Part shown: one piece after another, positions 52,541-60,639 of the stretch
Layout of the letters: each line of letters opens with the position of its first letter
How positions within the stretch are numbered: the stretch's first letter is position 1
NCBI RefSeq assembly: GCF_029968015.1
Contig: NZ_JASCIS010000031.1
Coordinates: forward strand, 28,044-92,043
Origin: Streptomyces luteolus
GTDB lineage: Bacteria > Actinomycetota > Actinomycetes > Streptomycetales > Streptomycetaceae
DNA length: 64,000 nucleotides
Direction: 5' to 3'
Made by a program: the position numbers and the translations under genes
Notes under the pieces: model-generated
What the model saw: only the letters and a program-made list of their open reading frames with translations
Database searches by the model: none
Told to the model about the DNA's origin: nothing

Positions 52541-52645
52541 GTCGTCCCCTGACGGGTCTGCCGGCCTCCTCATCGTGGCACGTTCGTACATCCGCGGCAT
52601 ATCGGCGGTTACGGAGGGTGGTGAGCGCTCACTCACTTTCATGGG

Positions 52646-53287
52646 CTACAAGGAGTTCACCAGGTCCATGTAGTGGGACCAGTCCCAATGCGGCCCCGGA
52701 TCGGTGTGGTCCGCGCCCGGCACCTCGTTGTGGCCGATGATGTGGTCCCGGTCCTTCGCGATGCCGTACGTGGCGCACAGATACGCGGTGAGCTCCGCCG
52801 ACGACGCGTACATCGCCTCCGTGAACCACTCGGGCTGATCCACCCAGCCCTCGTGCTCGATGCCGACGCTGCGCGTGTTGTAGTCCCAGTTCCCGGCGTG
52901 CCAGCCGACATTCCGGTCCCGTACGCACTGCGCGACGTGCCCGTCCGCCGAGCGCACCACGTAGTGCGCGGAGACCTGGCGTTCCGGGTTCTGGAAGATC
53001 GCGAGGGTGTCGTCGTACGTCTCCTGCGTGACATGGACGACGACGAAGTCGACCGGGTAGGTGACGGGCCGGTTCGACGCCGTGTAGTTGGCGCTGCTGG
53101 CCGGGACCCACTCGGCGTCCGGGTAGTCGGCGGGGCGCCTCGGCGACTGCGGCTGTTTCCGGGGCTGCGGCAGGGCTTCGGTCCGGGTGGGGAGGAGGAG
53201 GGCGGCGGGGACGGCGGCGAGGGCGGCGCCCTGCAGCAGACGGCGCCTGCTCGGGCCTCCGGTGGGGACTCCGCGTGCGCGGTCCAT
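52646..53287 (-). CDS. Tat-exported N-acetylmuramoyl-L-alanine amidase (amidase_2 fold)
   Basis: A 213-aa secreted hydrolase of peptidoglycan stem peptides. The twin-arginine signal is PSRRRLLQGAALAAVPAALL. The catalytic domain keeps the zinc ligands: His in VVVHVTQE, and His in the region ADHTDPGPHWDWSHYM, with GHNEVPGADH and the substrate-side SVGIEHEGWV. It belongs to the AmpD/PGRP-like amidase_2 family. The ATG at 53287 follows an AGGAAAGGCAGG stretch. It is probably involved in wall turnover during growth or sporulation, or in attack on other bacteria. It is a separate transcription unit. Confidence 0.88.
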   Translation of the reverse strand: MDRARGVPTGGPSRRRLLQGAALAAVPAALLLPTRTEALPQPRKQPQSPRRPADYPDAEWVPASSANYTASNRPVTYPVDFVVVHVTQETYDDTLAIFQNPERQVSAHYVVRSADGHVAQCVRDRNVGWHAGNWDYNTRSVGIEHEGWVDQPEWFTEAMYASSAELTAYLCATYGIAKDRDHIIGHNEVPGADHTDPGPHWDWSHYMDLVNSL

Positions 53288-53393
53288 GGGGTGACCTGCC
53301 TTTCCTGTGGGGGAGTTCAGGTGCGGGATGTGCTCCTCGGGTGGTGCGGTGGGGAGTTGTGGCCTTGGGAAGAGAGGCTGTGTGTGGGGGGGC

Positions 53394-54410
53394 TCAGAGA
53401 GAGGTGAGTGCGGCTGCCGCCTGGCGGAGGCGGGCGTGGGCCGCGCGGTGGGTCTCGCGCTCCGGCAGCCAATCCTTGCGGACCTTCGCCACGCTCGTGT
53501 AGTTCGTGTCGCAGACGTTGGCCAGCGGCGACTCCACCGCCTGCGTGAGGAACTGGTACGCGTCCATGTCGCTGAAGCCGTAGTCCCGCACCAGCCAGCG
53601 GACCAGGTCGAGTTGGGCGATCCGGAACGCGTCCTCAAGGGGGCGCGCGGAGCCGGTCGACACCAGATGCGTGTCGGACTCGATGCGCGGCCACGGCGTG
53701 GCCAGGTCCTTCAGGAGGTCGACGATCACGACGGTGTGCATGGCGCACTCGACGGCGACGCCGCAGGTCTCGCCCTCGCCCTGCCGCGCGTGCCCGTCAC
53801 CCAGGCTGAACAGCGCGCCCTCCACGTTCACGCCCAGATAGCAGGTGACCCCCGCCCGCATCTCCGGCGTGTCCATGTTGCCGCCGTGCGCGTCCGGCAC
53901 CAGGGCCGAGCGCACCTCCAGGTTGGCCGGCGCCACACCGACCGTGCCGTGCATCGGATCCAGCGGCAGGTCGACGGTGAACTCGCTGTCGTGCGCGGCG
54001 AATCGGGCCGTACGGCGCTCCCGGTCCAGCTGCCAGATCCACACCTGCTCCGGCAGCGGCGGCTGCAGCCCGGCCGTGGTGTGCGTGCCGGTCAGCGCCC
54101 CGAACAACGGCACCGTCGTCGACGCGGCCCAGTCGCGCGCCGGCTCCACGGACACGAAGTGCACCGCCAGCGTGTCGCCCGGCTCCGCGCCCTCGACGTG
54201 GAACGGCCCTGTCTGCGGATTGAGGTACGGGAACTCGCACACCTCGGACACCAGGTCCTTCTCGGACCGTACGCGCCCCCCGAAGCAGTCCTCCGTCCAG
54301 AGGTCGAGGACCGTGCCGGGTGCGATGCGGGCGACGGGCGGGGCGCCGCCGAACGTCCAGGCGTAGTCACCGGGTTCCGGACGTACGGTGAGGATCCTCG
54401 GGTCGCTCAT
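53394..54410 (-). CDS. Acetamidase/formamidase family protein
   Basis: A 338-aa amide hydrolase of the FmdA/AmdA family, which releases ammonia from short-chain amides. Family features include GTVLDLWTEDCFGGRV, NPQTGPFHVEGAEPGDTLAV, the metal-site-like HGGNMDTPEM, and GVNVEGALFSLGDGHARQGE with GETCGVAVEC. No signal peptide. The length agrees with shorter bacterial members. It is a single gene, 106 bp upstream of the amidase gene on the same strand; the gap is G-rich and no promoter is evident. It may serve nitrogen scavenging. Confidence 0.9.
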   Translation of the reverse strand: MSDPRILTVRPEPGDYAWTFGGAPPVARIAPGTVLDLWTEDCFGGRVRSEKDLVSEVCEFPYLNPQTGPFHVEGAEPGDTLAVHFVSVEPARDWAASTTVPLFGALTGTHTTAGLQPPLPEQVWIWQLDRERRTARFAAHDSEFTVDLPLDPMHGTVGVAPANLEVRSALVPDAHGGNMDTPEMRAGVTCYLGVNVEGALFSLGDGHARQGEGETCGVAVECAMHTVVIVDLLKDLATPWPRIESDTHLVSTGSARPLEDAFRIAQLDLVRWLVRDYGFSDMDAYQFLTQAVESPLANVCDTNYTSVAKVRKDWLPERETHRAAHARLRQAAAALTSL

Positions 54411-54429
54411 CGCGGCACTGCTCCGCTCT

Positions 54430-54474
54430 GTCGTGGTCGTGGTCGTGGTGGTGGTGTGTGTGGGGGGAGGGGGG
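54430..54474. repeat. Low-complexity GTGGTC/GT tract
   Basis: A short (GTGGTC)n to (GT)n to poly-G tract directly upstream of the acetamidase start, in a 187-bp gap with no gene. It is slippage-prone and could vary promoter spacing, but no regulatory role is shown. Confidence 0.6.
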
Positions 54475-54597
54475 CCGTGCCGGGTGCACCTTGGTTGTGC
54501 CCGTACGGAACGCGGTCTACGCGCGTGCGTCGCCCGACGTTGCTCGAAGTCTGCCCGTGCGCACGCGTGTTGGTACCCGCTTCCCCGAAAACGGCCT

Positions 54598-56046
54598 CTA
54601 CGCGCGCGTGCCCCCCGCGTGCGGTGCCTCGGGCCGGTCGCCGTTCCCGTACACCATCGCGCGTTCCTCGTCCGTCAACGGCGGTGCGGTGAGCGGTCGT
54701 TGGCTCGGCCCCCGCAGCGCCGCGAGGACCAGACCGGGGCGGAAAAGGCCCGTCGCCGGTGCCGAGAGCGTCATGACCTCCAGGAGGCTGCGCGCGGCGT
54801 ACGGGCGGGATGTGGCCGTCGAAGTCAGCCGGTCGATGTACCGCTGACCGGCACGCTCCAGGAACGTCGGCCGCGGCCCGGTCGCCTCCGGGTAGAGCAC
54901 GTCCTGCCCGGCCGCCATCTGCCACGCCATGTCGATCGGCGTGGCGACGGCCCGCTGCACCCGGCGCGCGAGCCCCGTCGCCTGCGGCCCGTTCCTGCGC
55001 AGCTCGGCCCGCAGCGCGAGGACGCCCTGGGCCGCCACCGACATGCCGTGCCCGTACACCGGGTTGTACGTCGCCACCGCGTCCCCCAGGACGACGAAAC
55101 CCTCGGGCCAGGTGCGGCACTTCTCCAGAAAGCGGCGCCTGTTGTACGTACTGCGCGAGAGGGTCACCTCGTCGTCCAACGGCCGTGCCCGCGCGATGAG
55201 TTCACCGACCACAGGGTCGCGTACCTCGCGCGCGAACCCCTCGAACTCCGCCGCCGCCTGCGGAGGGTGCGCACCGCGCGTGCCGCACAGTGTCACCAGC
55301 CAGCGCCCGCCCTCGACCGGGACGATGATCGAACCCCTGCCGGGCTCCCCGGTGTTGGCCCGCGGCTGCACGTTGACCAGCGGGAAGTCCGCCACACCCG
55401 GCGGGGCCTGGTAGAGGCGGCTGGCGTAGAGGACCCCGGCGTCCACCTCCGCCTCGCGGACCGGGCCGATCCCGACCCCGGAAAGCCACTGCACCGCGCG
55501 CGTGCCGCGGCCCGAAGCGTCCACCACGAGGTCCGCCGGCAACTCCTGCACACCACGGCCGGGGGAGTGCGTCCGTACCCCGCGCACCCGGCCCGCCGAC
55601 CCCAACAGGCCTGTCACCACGGTCTGTTCGAGCAGCCACACCTCGGGCAGGGCCAGGACCCGGCGCCGTACCCAGAAGTCGAGCAGGTCCCGGCTGCAGG
55701 AGATGAGGAACTGCATCTCCGTTCCGCCCCGCCGGAACCAGCCCTGCGGCGTCATCGACACCAGCGCGGACGGCAGCGGGATGCGGTGTGCGCCGGCGGC
55801 TGTCCAGTCGTCGAGGACGCCCGGTAAGAGGCTCTCGATCGCGCGGGCGCCGCCCGACCACAGGATGTGCGCGTGCCGCGCCTGCGCGAGCGAGCGGCGC
55901 GGCGACGGTCCCTGCGGCAGGGCGTCGCGCTCGACGACCGTGACCTCGTCCACCTGCTCGGCGAGGGCCGCGGCGGCCAGCGTGCCGGTCAGGCCGCCGC
56001 CGATGACCACGGCGCGGCGGGGACGAGGACGGGGAACGGTGCTCAT
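54598..56046 (-). CDS. FAD-dependent monooxygenase (squalene-epoxidase/PHBH-like)
   Basis: A 482-aa flavoprotein: AVVIGGGLTGTLAAAALAEQ at the N-terminus, the DG-like NAD(P)H/FAD motif in LVVDASGRGTRAV, and the GD motif VLGDAVATYNPVYGHGMSVA near residue 330. The YNPVYGHGMSVAAQG segment is typical of epoxidase-like flavoenzymes found next to MAB_1171c-type membrane proteins in actinomycetes. It probably oxygenates a lipid or polyketide-like substrate; none can be named. The ATG overlaps the stop of the upstream MAB_1171c gene (ATGA), so they form a unit. Confidence 0.85.
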   Translation of the reverse strand: MSTVPRPRPRRAVVIGGGLTGTLAAAALAEQVDEVTVVERDALPQGPSPRRSLAQARHAHILWSGGARAIESLLPGVLDDWTAAGAHRIPLPSALVSMTPQGWFRRGGTEMQFLISCSRDLLDFWVRRRVLALPEVWLLEQTVVTGLLGSAGRVRGVRTHSPGRGVQELPADLVVDASGRGTRAVQWLSGVGIGPVREAEVDAGVLYASRLYQAPPGVADFPLVNVQPRANTGEPGRGSIIVPVEGGRWLVTLCGTRGAHPPQAAAEFEGFAREVRDPVVGELIARARPLDDEVTLSRSTYNRRRFLEKCRTWPEGFVVLGDAVATYNPVYGHGMSVAAQGVLALRAELRRNGPQATGLARRVQRAVATPIDMAWQMAAGQDVLYPEATGPRPTFLERAGQRYIDRLTSTATSRPYAARSLLEVMTLSAPATGLFRPGLVLAALRGPSQRPLTAPPLTDEERAMVYGNGDRPEAPHAGGTRA

Positions 56047-57245
56047 ACGTGTTGTCCTTCTGCTTCGGCCGCCTCCCGGCGGAACCGGGCCACGACCGTC
56101 GAATGGCGCATGGCCTGCGAGATCCTGCGCAGATCGGCCTCCTCGGCCGGGACCGCTCCGGGGGGCAGGCCGGGTCGCGCGGCGTCGTCACGGCCGGCGG
56201 CCTGCCGGTCCGGCGCGAGGCGTTCGAGCTGCGCGGCCACCGCGATCATCGCGGCCGTGCCCGCGAGCTCGGCGTCCCGCTCTCCGTGCCCGTCCCGGCG
56301 AGCGGCCTCCGCGGCCTGCTCGCGGATCCGCGCGTCCAGGGCGGGGCCCAGGCGCAGGAGCGCGTCGTGGATGGCCGTCTCGCGCTGCATCACGCGCAGC
56401 GTGAGCGACGTGAGCGGGCCGAGGGGCACCTCGTGCGGGCCGCTCGCCGACCGTGAGTCGAGCTCCCGCAGCAACGGCCCCAACTGCCGGTACGCGCGCC
56501 AGTCCCGCCACTTGCCGACCACCTGCGGGCCCGCCATCGGCAGCAGGAACCCGGCCGGACAGAGCGTGCCGCCGACGGCCGCGAGCGGCGGGCCGATCGA
56601 CGTGCTCAGGACGTCCCAGTCGACGCCGTACCAGCGCGCCACCACCGCCGTCAGCTTGCACACCGCGTTCCCGAGCGTGATGGCGAAGGCGTACACGAGC
56701 AGCAGCAGCCCGGCCCGCAGCCAGCCCGCCGCCTTACGCGACCAGCGCAGGCACAGCACGCTCATGCCCACACAGAACGCGCCGTGCGCCACCAGGTAGA
56801 GCAGGATCATCTCCCTGATGTACGGGGAGTTGGCGTAGTACGTGTCGAAGTCCTGCAGCCGCTCCACGGGCGCGTGCCCCAGGAAGAACAGCACGAACAG
56901 CGCGACCGACACCGCCCCGAACCCGCCCGCGCACCAGCCGCTGACACGCCGCACCGTGGCCTGGTCCCCGCTGTGCCAGCAGATCAGCAGCACGAAACAG
57001 GAGGCGGACAGGGCGCTCAGGATCGAGTACGTCACGGGCGCGGCCAGATTCGGAACGCCGGACGCCGAGTTGACGACCTTGATGGTCGGCGGAGCAGCGA
57101 ACGTGAACACAAGCCCGGCCAGGAAGATCAGCGTGCACAGCGACCAGAGCAGGGGATCGCGCCAGTTCCTGATCAGCGCGGGCAGCTTCAGGGCCAGCGC
57201 GAATCCGAGGACGTACGCCGGTATGTAGTAGTCGCCCGGGCTCAC
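56043..57245 (-). CDS. MAB_1171c family putative membrane protein
   Basis: A 400-aa protein with about seven membrane helices in its first 250 residues (YYIPAYVLGFALALKLPALI, DPLLWSLCTLIFLAGLVFTF, LLLLVYAFAITLGNAV) and a long cytoplasmic, Ala/Arg/Glu-rich helical tail ending REAAEAEGQHV. The topology matches the DUF6545/MAB_1171c family of unknown function, often called a putative transporter. The GTG start overlaps the xylulokinase stop (GTGA), and its own stop overlaps the FAD monooxygenase start, so all three are translated together. The common partner HTH/ImmA genes of this family are not seen here. Confidence 0.8.
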   Translation of the reverse strand: MSPGDYYIPAYVLGFALALKLPALIRNWRDPLLWSLCTLIFLAGLVFTFAAPPTIKVVNSASGVPNLAAPVTYSILSALSASCFVLLICWHSGDQATVRRVSGWCAGGFGAVSVALFVLFFLGHAPVERLQDFDTYYANSPYIREMILLYLVAHGAFCVGMSVLCLRWSRKAAGWLRAGLLLLVYAFAITLGNAVCKLTAVVARWYGVDWDVLSTSIGPPLAAVGGTLCPAGFLLPMAGPQVVGKWRDWRAYRQLGPLLRELDSRSASGPHEVPLGPLTSLTLRVMQRETAIHDALLRLGPALDARIREQAAEAARRDGHGERDAELAGTAAMIAVAAQLERLAPDRQAAGRDDAARPGLPPGAVPAEEADLRRISQAMRHSTVVARFRREAAEAEGQHV

Positions 57246-58759
57246 TCGGCCTCTCCCAGGGAGCGCCCCGGCGCACCGAGCAGCGGACCCGCGCCGTCGA
57301 GCACCGCCGCGAGCCGCTCCAGCGTCTCCTCGTCGCGGCGTACGGGCTCCAGGAGCGTTCCCCGCGCCGTGCCCCAGCGACGGGCCACCGCGGCCGGGTC
57401 CTCGCCCGTCAGCAGCCCGGCCGCCTGCGCGGCCGCGCCGAGCGCCACCAACTCGCGCGCTTCCGGGACCTGTACGGCCCGCCCGGACAACCGGCGCACG
57501 GTCTGCTGCCACGCCGTGCCGCGCGCCCCTCCGCCGATGAGCAGCAAGGGCGCGCCCTCGCCCGTACTCTCGCCGCCTGCCTGGCCCGCTTGACCTGTCT
57601 GGCCCGCTTGACCTGCCTGGCCGGTCTTGTCCCCGAGGACGAGGTCGAGGGCCCTGAGGAGCGCGTACGCCGCCCCGTCGTACGCCGCCTGCAGCAGCTG
57701 GCCGCCGCTCGTGTCGTGCCGCAGGCCGTGCAGAAGCCCGGACGCGGCGGGCAGGTTCGGGGTGCGTTCACCGTCCAGGAACGGCAGGAACGTCGCCCCG
57801 CCGGCGGGCTCGACCGCCTCACGGTCCAGGCCGAGCAGCGCCGCCACGCGGTCCACGGCGAGCGTGCAGTTGAGGGTGCAGGCCAGCGGCAGCCAGTCGC
57901 CGCGCGCGTCCGCGAAACCGGCCACAGTGCCTGACGGGTCCGCCGGACGCTCCCGCGACACCGCGTACACCGTCCCCGACGTGCCGAGGCTCAGCACCGG
58001 AGCGCCGGGCCGCAGCCCAAGACCGAGCGCGGCCGCCGCGTTGTCACCCGTACCCGCCGCCACCAGCACGCCCTTGGAGAACGGGAGTTCCGCACGCCCC
58101 CGCACCGTCCCCGCGACCTCACCGGGCCGCACCAGGCGCGGCAGCAACGCCGGGTCGAGGCCGACGGCGGACAGCACGTCGGTGTCGTACGACTCCGTGG
58201 CGGACGCCCACCAGCCGGTGCCGGAGGCGTCGCCGCGGTCGGTGGTCGCCTCGCCGGTCAGGCGCTCGGTGAGGTAGTCGTGCGGCAGCCGCACCGCCTT
58301 CGCCGCGGCCGCGGCCTCCGGCTCGTGCTCGCGCAGCCACGCCCACTTGGGCGCCGTGAACGCCGGGCCGGGCACGCTCCCGACGCGCCCCGCCCACCAC
58401 TGCGCGCCGCCCAGCTCCTCGACGAGCCGGGCCGCCTGCGGCGCGGACCGTACGTCGTTCCACAGCAGCGCCGGCCGCACGGGACGGCCGTCCGCGCCGA
58501 GCGCCACCAGTCCGTGCTGCTGCCCGCCCACCGAGACCGCCGCTGCCTCGCGTGCGGCGCCCCCGCACTGCCGCAACGCCTCGACTAGCGCCTCCCACCA
58601 CTGCTCGGGGTCGCTCTCGCGCCCCGCACCCGAGGACACGGTGTGCGGCGCCTGCCCGCTCGCCACGACCCGCCCGGTGGCGGCGTCCACTACGAGCACC
58701 TTGGTGGACTGCGTCGAACTGTCCACGCCCACGACAAGAGGTCCATCGGCTGCTGACAT
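57242..58759 (-). CDS. xylB: Xylulokinase
   Basis: A 505-aa FGGY-family kinase that phosphorylates D-xylulose to enter the pentose phosphate pathway. Motifs: LVVGVDSSTQSTKVLVVDAA (phosphate 1), SVGGQQHGLVAL and LLWNDVRS near residue 100 (substrate side), DRGDASGTGWWAS, AGTGDNAAAALGLGL and the FGGY signature region GGGARGTAWQQTVRRLSGRA. ATG 58759 has GGAG 5 nt upstream. A GQAGQAGQTGQAGQAGG tract in the second domain comes from an 18-bp tandem repeat. There is no xylose isomerase beside it; instead it leads a coupled unit with a membrane protein and FAD monooxygenase, an odd pairing. Confidence 0.9.
   Translation of the reverse strand: MSAADGPLVVGVDSSTQSTKVLVVDAATGRVVASGQAPHTVSSGAGRESDPEQWWEALVEALRQCGGAAREAAAVSVGGQQHGLVALGADGRPVRPALLWNDVRSAPQAARLVEELGGAQWWAGRVGSVPGPAFTAPKWAWLREHEPEAAAAAKAVRLPHDYLTERLTGEATTDRGDASGTGWWASATESYDTDVLSAVGLDPALLPRLVRPGEVAGTVRGRAELPFSKGVLVAAGTGDNAAAALGLGLRPGAPVLSLGTSGTVYAVSRERPADPSGTVAGFADARGDWLPLACTLNCTLAVDRVAALLGLDREAVEPAGGATFLPFLDGERTPNLPAASGLLHGLRHDTSGGQLLQAAYDGAAYALLRALDLVLGDKTGQAGQAGQTGQAGQAGGESTGEGAPLLLIGGGARGTAWQQTVRRLSGRAVQVPEARELVALGAAAQAAGLLTGEDPAAVARRWGTARGTLLEPVRRDEETLERLAAVLDGAGPLLGAPGRSLGEAE
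57577..57622. repeat. 18-bp coding minisatellite in xylB
   Basis: CTGGCCCGCTTGACCTGT is repeated two and a half times, encoding the GQAGQT-type tract between LVLGDKT and ESTGEGAPLLLIGGG. The unit is a multiple of three, so copy changes keep the frame and only lengthen a surface loop. Confidence 0.85.
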
Positions 58760-59277
58760 GACGGCTCCGATCGCGAGACGGCCTGCACGGGGGCGCCCCG
58801 ATGTACGGCGGGGCGCCCCGGATACTAATGGGGTGCGTGCTGCGAAGAAACGGTGCACACCTGAGCGTTGGGCAGCGGCGGAGCTGGACGTACCCCGCGG
58901 CGCCGTCACGGGGGCCAGCCCCCGGTCCCCCGCTCCTCAAGCGCCGGAGCGGCTGATTTTCAGCCCCAGCCCCCAAAACTCAGCCCGTCCGGCGCTTGAG
59001 GACGAGCCCGAAGACCGATCGGGGCCGGGGGCGGAGCCCCGGGAGCTGTCCGCAGACCTTCAGAGGCGGGGAGGGAAAACGCACGCACGCGCCCCGCCTT
59101 TCGCCGGCACTGGTGAGGAGATCAACGAGAAGATCGGCGACGAGTACCCCGACCGGACCGAGGCCGCCGAGCAGCAGCTACAGGGAAGCTCGGCCCGACC
59201 AGGGCGAGTCGGAGTGCGGCGGCAACCCCGCCTACCGAAGTTCCGCCGCGCCCCGTGCAGTGACGTTCTTCCCGTCC
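58760..59277. other. 518-bp intergenic region with REP-like repeats and a possible gene fragment
   Basis: From 58910 to 59042 lies a REP-like block (CCCCCGGTCCCCCGCTCCTC, AGCGCCGGAGCGGCTG, then an inverted CCGTCCGGCGCTTGAGGACG) related to 17371-17442. From about 59110 to 59175 a plus-strand frame reads EEINEKIGDEYPDRTEAAEQ with GC-rich third positions, possibly the end of a lost gene. No intact gene was found. Confidence 0.6.
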
Positions 59278-60639
59278 TCACGCCTCCCCGGCGGCAGCCG
59301 CCAGCGCCGTCGCCGGGTCGTGTGCCGCCGGGCCCGCCGGGGTCCAGCGGCCGCGTTCCTTGCGGTAGGGCCACCAGCGGCCGTCCCGGCCGAGGCGCAG
59401 TTGGGTGCGGGCGCCGGGCGCGGTCCAGCGGTTGCGGGCGGCGCGCAGGGCGGGCCGCTCGTCCTCGTCCCAGGCCGACTCCAGCGCGGCACGCGCGCGT
59501 GCAGCCGATTCCGCCTGCGGCGTCCACTCCTCCTCCAGTACGGCGAGACCCGCCGCACCGCCCAACTGCCAGGCCCGCACGGCCAGCCGGAGCCCTTCCA
59601 CGTCGCGTCCCGTGCCCTCGGCAACGCGCGCGAGCACCCGCAGGTCCGCATCCGGCCCGGCGTCCACGGCGAGCCGCACCGCGTCCTCCGCGGTCGTCGG
59701 CGGCGCCTCGGGCGCGGTGGGCCCATGGCCGGGCGCGAGCGCCTCGGTCAGCGCCCGGTGCGCCTCGGCCGCGGCCGCGACGGCCAGGAACTCCACGGCG
59801 GAGGCGTCCACTCCGGGCGCGGGCGCCGTCTCCGTGTCCAGGGACGGCGGCGTGCCGGGCGCCTCGGGCAGCACGGGGACCGGCGGCAGCGGGGGCAGGA
59901 TGCCGCCCGTCGCGTACGCCTCGTCGGCCGGCACCCCCTCGGCCGCCTCGGGCTGCCGGGGTGCGGCGTCCCGCTCCGGCTCGTCCTGCGCGGCCCGCGC
60001 GACGCTGCGTACCTGCAACTCGTCGAGCAGCGCGCGCTCGCCCCGGCCGCGCAGCAGGAGCAGTACGAACGGATCCTGGTCGAGCAGCCGCGCCACCTGG
60101 TAGGAGAGCGCCGCGGTGTGCCCGCAGTGGTCCCACGCGTCACAGGTGCACTCGGGCTCCAGGTCGCCGATTCCCGGCAGGAGTTCGACACCGGCCGCCG
60201 CCGCGTCCTCCACGAGGTGCGGGGGCATCTCGCGGTCGAGGAGCGCCGCGATGTGCCCGGCCCGCTCGACGGCCATGTCGAGGAAACGGTCCCACTCGTC
60301 CGCACCGAGCTGCTGCAACAGCACGTCGGAGCGGTGCCCGGTGCCGTCCCGGTCGTTCACCACGGCGGTGATCCGCCCCGGCCGCACCGACACCGCACCC
60401 ACCGCCCCCGAACGCGCAAGCCTCCGGCCCGCCTTGAGCTGAGCGGTGTCCAGCGCGGTGTCCTCCAGCGCCTTCAGCCAGGCCTGCCCCCACCAGGTGA
60501 CGGCGAAGCCGCGCCCGTGCGCGGGCGGCAGCGCCGCGAACGTCCGCTCCTCCGCACCCTGTACGGGCCCGTCGTCGTACGACTCGTCCCGCTCCTCGTC
60601 GCCACCGCGCAGCTCGTCCCGCTCGTGTCCACCACTCAT
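59278..60639 (-). CDS. SWIM zinc-finger protein
   Basis: A 453-aa protein with a SWIM zinc site Cys164-x-Cys166...Cys172-x-His174 (CTCDAWDHCGH) preceded by an N-terminal domain (GFAVTWWGQAWLKALEDTAL, RLARSGAVGAVSVRPGRITA) and followed by an acidic, Pro-rich linker and a helical C-terminal region. SWIM fingers bind DNA or proteins. In actinomycetes this protein is regularly encoded with a SNF2-family helicase, as here, where the ATG overlaps the helicase stop (ATGA). The two probably work together in a chromatin-remodelling-like or DNA-repair process that is not defined. Confidence 0.88.
   Translation of the reverse strand: MSGGHERDELRGGDEERDESYDDGPVQGAEERTFAALPPAHGRGFAVTWWGQAWLKALEDTALDTAQLKAGRRLARSGAVGAVSVRPGRITAVVNDRDGTGHRSDVLLQQLGADEWDRFLDMAVERAGHIAALLDREMPPHLVEDAAAAGVELLPGIGDLEPECTCDAWDHCGHTAALSYQVARLLDQDPFVLLLLRGRGERALLDELQVRSVARAAQDEPERDAAPRQPEAAEGVPADEAYATGGILPPLPPVPVLPEAPGTPPSLDTETAPAPGVDASAVEFLAVAAAAEAHRALTEALAPGHGPTAPEAPPTTAEDAVRLAVDAGPDADLRVLARVAEGTGRDVEGLRLAVRAWQLGGAAGLAVLEEEWTPQAESAARARAALESAWDEDERPALRAARNRWTAPGARTQLRLGRDGRWWPYRKERGRWTPAGPAAHDPATALAAAAGEA

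Noticed and set aside
59101..59175. Plus-strand segment reading EEINEKIGDEYPDRTEAAEQ
   Set aside because: Coding-like but too short, without a start and with decay after 25 codons; mentioned only as a possible fragment.
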